From: a virus
Strand: one strand, 5' to 3'
IMG/VR virus record: IMGVR_UViG_3300042307_000631
Span: 1-46,736 of that record
Length of the DNA stretch: 46,736 nt
This document shows positions 45,911 through 46,736 of the stretch, one piece after another. Made by a program: the position numbers and the translations under genes. The notes below the pieces were generated by a model. It worked only from the letters and a program-made list of their open reading frames with translations, made no database searches and was not told where the DNA came from. Position 1 is the stretch's first letter. Every line of letters starts with the position of its first letter.

Positions 45911-45985
45911 TACCCATAGAAGGACTCGAACCTTCAATTGTGTGGTGTCTAAAGCCACTGCGTATTCCAATTCCGCCATACGGGT
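45911..45985 (-). tRNA. tRNA-Leu (TAG) with short variable region
   Basis: 75 nt; anticodon loop TTTAGAC (TAG) with one mismatch at the base of the loop, Leu-like D-arm (GCG/CGC) and acceptor ACCCGTA/TATGGGT. The variable region is only about six nt (ACAATT), whereas Leu tRNAs normally have a long variable arm. Discriminator A, then CAA. Confidence 0.8.
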
Positions 45986-45994
45986 ATATTTCAG

Positions 45995-46080
45995 CAGAGA
46001 GTGAGGGGCTCGAACCCTCGCGGCTTTAACACCCTAACGATTTAGCAAACCGTCCCCTTCACCAACTTGGGTAACTCTCT
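45995..46080 (-). tRNA. tRNA-Ser (GCT)
   Basis: 86 nt class II tRNA; anticodon loop TTGCTAA, long variable arm, acceptor AGAGAGT/ACTCTCT perfectly paired. Discriminator G, as expected for Ser, then CTG. Confidence 0.93.
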
Positions 46081-46085
46081 ATTGG

Positions 46086-46159
46086 GGTGATTAATGGGAT
46101 TCGAACCCATACTATCAGTACCACAAACTGACGTGCTAACCATTAACACTATAAACACC
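46086..46159 (-). tRNA. tRNA-His (GTG)
   Basis: Anticodon loop TTGTGGT with an extra 5' G pairing with C73, the hallmark of tRNA-His. Acceptor has one T-T mismatch. The three bases after C73 read CCA, the only tRNA here whose genomic trailer spells CCA. Confidence 0.9.
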
Positions 46160-46164
46160 ATATG

Positions 46165-46234
46165 TTGCGTGTTTGAGGTTTGAACTCAATTGGTCATCCT
46201 TATGAGAGATAACTCTTTTCCACTAAGCCACGCA
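46165..46234 (-). tRNA. Aberrant tRNA with CAT anticodon
   Basis: About 70 nt. The anticodon loop CTCATAA and T-arm (TTGAG/CTCAA, loop TTCAAAC) are clear, and the acceptor pairs as TGCGTG/CACGCA. The D-arm is hard to fold in the standard length, position 8 is not T, and position 66 is mispaired. It could be a second tRNA-Met, a tRNA-Ile2 (with lysidine) or a decaying tRNA. Boundaries are uncertain by a base or two. Confidence 0.65.
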
Positions 46235-46239
46235 ATGTG

Positions 46240-46311
46240 AGGCGGGTATTGGATTCGAACCAATGTTAAAGGTTTTGCAGACCTCCTCCTAACCACTCGA
46301 GACAACTCGCC
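46240..46311 (-). tRNA. tRNA-Cys (GCA)
   Basis: 72 nt; anticodon loop CTGCAAA, acceptor GGCGAGT with ACCCGCC (one A-C mismatch), discriminator T, the Cys identity base. Trailer CAC. Confidence 0.93.
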
Positions 46312-46320
46312 ATTATTTGT

Positions 46321-46373
46321 TGTTCACTTTTTTTGTTTGTTCACCGATAGTGAACACTTCAAATTTGTGAACA
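46321..46373 (-). repeat. Symmetric nested TGTTCAC/GTGAACA repeats
   Basis: TGTTCAC occurs at 46321 and 46338; its complement GTGAACA at 46350 and 46367. Both pairs are 17 bp apart, giving two nested palindromes centred on 46347. It lies in the 65-nt gap between tRNA-Cys and tRNA-Arg(ACG). It could be an operator or a stem with an AT-rich internal loop. Confidence 0.6.
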
Positions 46374-46376
46374 TTG

Positions 46377-46449
46377 TAGTTCCATAAGGACTCGAACCCT
46401 AACTTTTTCATCCGTAGTGAAAGGTGCTATCCAATTACACCATAGAACT
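46377..46449 (-). tRNA. tRNA-Arg (ACG)
   Basis: 73 nt; anticodon loop CTACGGA in stem TTTCA/TGAAA, acceptor AGTTCTA/TGGAACT. A34 would need deamination to inosine by the host TadA. Discriminator A, then CAA. Confidence 0.88.
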
Positions 46450-46455
46450 ATTTTG

Positions 46456-46526
46456 CACCCCCTGAAAGATTCGAACTTTCATCTGCGGTTTTGGAGACCG
46501 ATATGCTACCATTGCACCAAAGAGAT
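46456..46526 (-). tRNA. tRNA-Trp (CCA)
   Basis: 71 nt; anticodon loop CTCCAAA, discriminator G as expected for Trp. The acceptor stem is weak, with three G-T pairs (ATCTCTT/AGGGGGT). Trailer CAA. Confidence 0.88.
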
Positions 46527-46531
46527 GTATG

Positions 46532-46605
46532 TTGGTAATGCGGGAATCGAACCTGCCACCTTCTCGGTATCAGCGAGATGCTCTAACCAAATGAGCTAAT
46601 TACCA
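46532..46605 (-). tRNA. tRNA-Ile (GAT)
   Basis: 74 nt; anticodon loop CTGATAC in stem TCTCG/CGAGA, acceptor TGGTAAT/ATTACCA perfectly paired, discriminator A. Trailer CAT. Confidence 0.93.
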
Positions 46606-46607
46606 AT

Positions 46608-46662
46608 TTTCCTCACTTCTCCGGCTTATTGGACCGGATGCCATATAGGGAGTGTGAGGAAA
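46608..46662 (-). other. Long hairpin between tRNA-Pro and tRNA-Ile
   Basis: TTTCCTCAC (46608-46616) pairs with GTGAGGAAA (46654-46662), a 9-bp perfect outer stem, enclosing an inner hairpin TCCGG/CCGGA (46620-46624 and 46634-46638). No gene or U-run follows, so this is not a terminator. Probably a processing or stability element of the tRNA precursor. Confidence 0.6.
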
Positions 46663-46667
46663 CTCCG

Positions 46668-46736
46668 TAGGGTAAACAGGATTCGAACCTGCGTGCTCTT
46701 CGTCCCAAACGAAGCGAGATAGACCGGACTCCTCTA
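46668..46736 (-). tRNA. tRNA-Pro (TGG), 5' acceptor cut by window edge
   Basis: The T-arm (TTCGAAT), anticodon arm CTTCG/CGAAG with loop TTTGGGA (TGG) and D-arm are complete; the first seven bases lie beyond position 46736. The 3' acceptor half is TTACCCT with discriminator A. Trailer CGG. Confidence 0.88.

Noticed and set aside
46417-46599. 60-codon plus-strand frame in the tRNA cluster
   Set aside because: It covers tRNA-Arg, tRNA-Trp and tRNA-Ile on the opposite strand and has no neighbours in its direction.
1-46736. CRISPR array, insertion sequence, integrase or attachment site
   Set aside because: No regularly spaced direct repeats, transposase or integrase motifs, or tRNA-adjacent duplicated att cores were seen.

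Overview
The window is a stretch of a large, AT-rich tailed-phage genome: a T4-superfamily myovirus that most likely infects a member of the Bacteroidota. The phage assignment rests on baseplate wedge proteins of the gp6 and gp25 types, a gp55-like late sigma factor, PhoH, a UvsW-like helicase, thymidylate synthase, peptide deformylase and a large tRNA cluster. The host assignment rests on promoters of the Bacteroidota type (TTTG, 20 nt, TAnnTTTG) and on two lipoproteins whose +1 cysteine is followed by S-K-[DE]-D, as in Bacteroidota surface lipoproteins. Every supported gene lies on the minus strand, and most genes abut or overlap by 1-20 nt. Transcription runs from high to low coordinates.

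Layout. 1-9.0 kb: virion and baseplate genes (coiled-coil protein cut by the window edge, DNRLRE-like protein, gp6, gp25, two Cys/His peptidoglycan-hydrolase-like proteins, spike-like protein), closed upstream by a terminator. 9.0-16.8 kb: Ntn-hydrolase-like protein, NodU/CmcH carbamoyltransferase, late sigma factor, small proteins, a sugar-type HAD-like protein, a PNKP-type phosphatase, a radical SAM enzyme and peptide deformylase. 16.8-25.6 kb: ABC ATPase-GNAT fusion, ThyA, WYL_2 protein, helicase, UV endonuclease, nucleotidyltransferase, cupin, A-type Fe-S carrier and membrane proteins.

25.7-33.8 kb: an accessory cassette containing a glycosyltransferase-like protein, SGNH hydrolase, two sulfotransferase-like proteins, a radical SAM enzyme, a 49-residue peptide, an ATP-grasp/Hint-like protein with a Cys-rich tail, a Zn-finger-like protein and four 2OG-Fe(II)-oxygenase-like proteins. 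Nine of its twelve genes, of unrelated folds, end in the same short peptide, K-[TSN]-[LI]-[IM]-stop or a close variant, with varying synonymous codons. This is the most unusual signal in the window.

33.9-43.9 kb: Hsp20 preceded by two palindromic operator-like sites, HD hydrolase, two putative surface lipoproteins, a 5'-nucleotidase, three consecutive zincin metalloprotease-like genes, PhoH, an RNA ligase, a P-loop kinase and a metallophosphoesterase (RNA-repair-like functions). 43.9-46.7 kb: sixteen tRNA genes (the last cut by the window edge), a tRNA-Leu-like structured RNA with its own terminator, several hairpin elements between tRNAs, a 3D-domain protein and a YkuK-type RNase H-like protein.

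Seven promoters with an identical 20-nt spacer and a shared TTCG extension punctuate the middle and right parts. Likely division of labour: the phage takes over transcription (gp55-like sigma), translation (tRNAs, deformylase, RNA repair), nucleotide supply (ThyA, nucleotidase) and the host surface (lipoproteins), and carries enzyme sets that probably decorate peptides or glycans.
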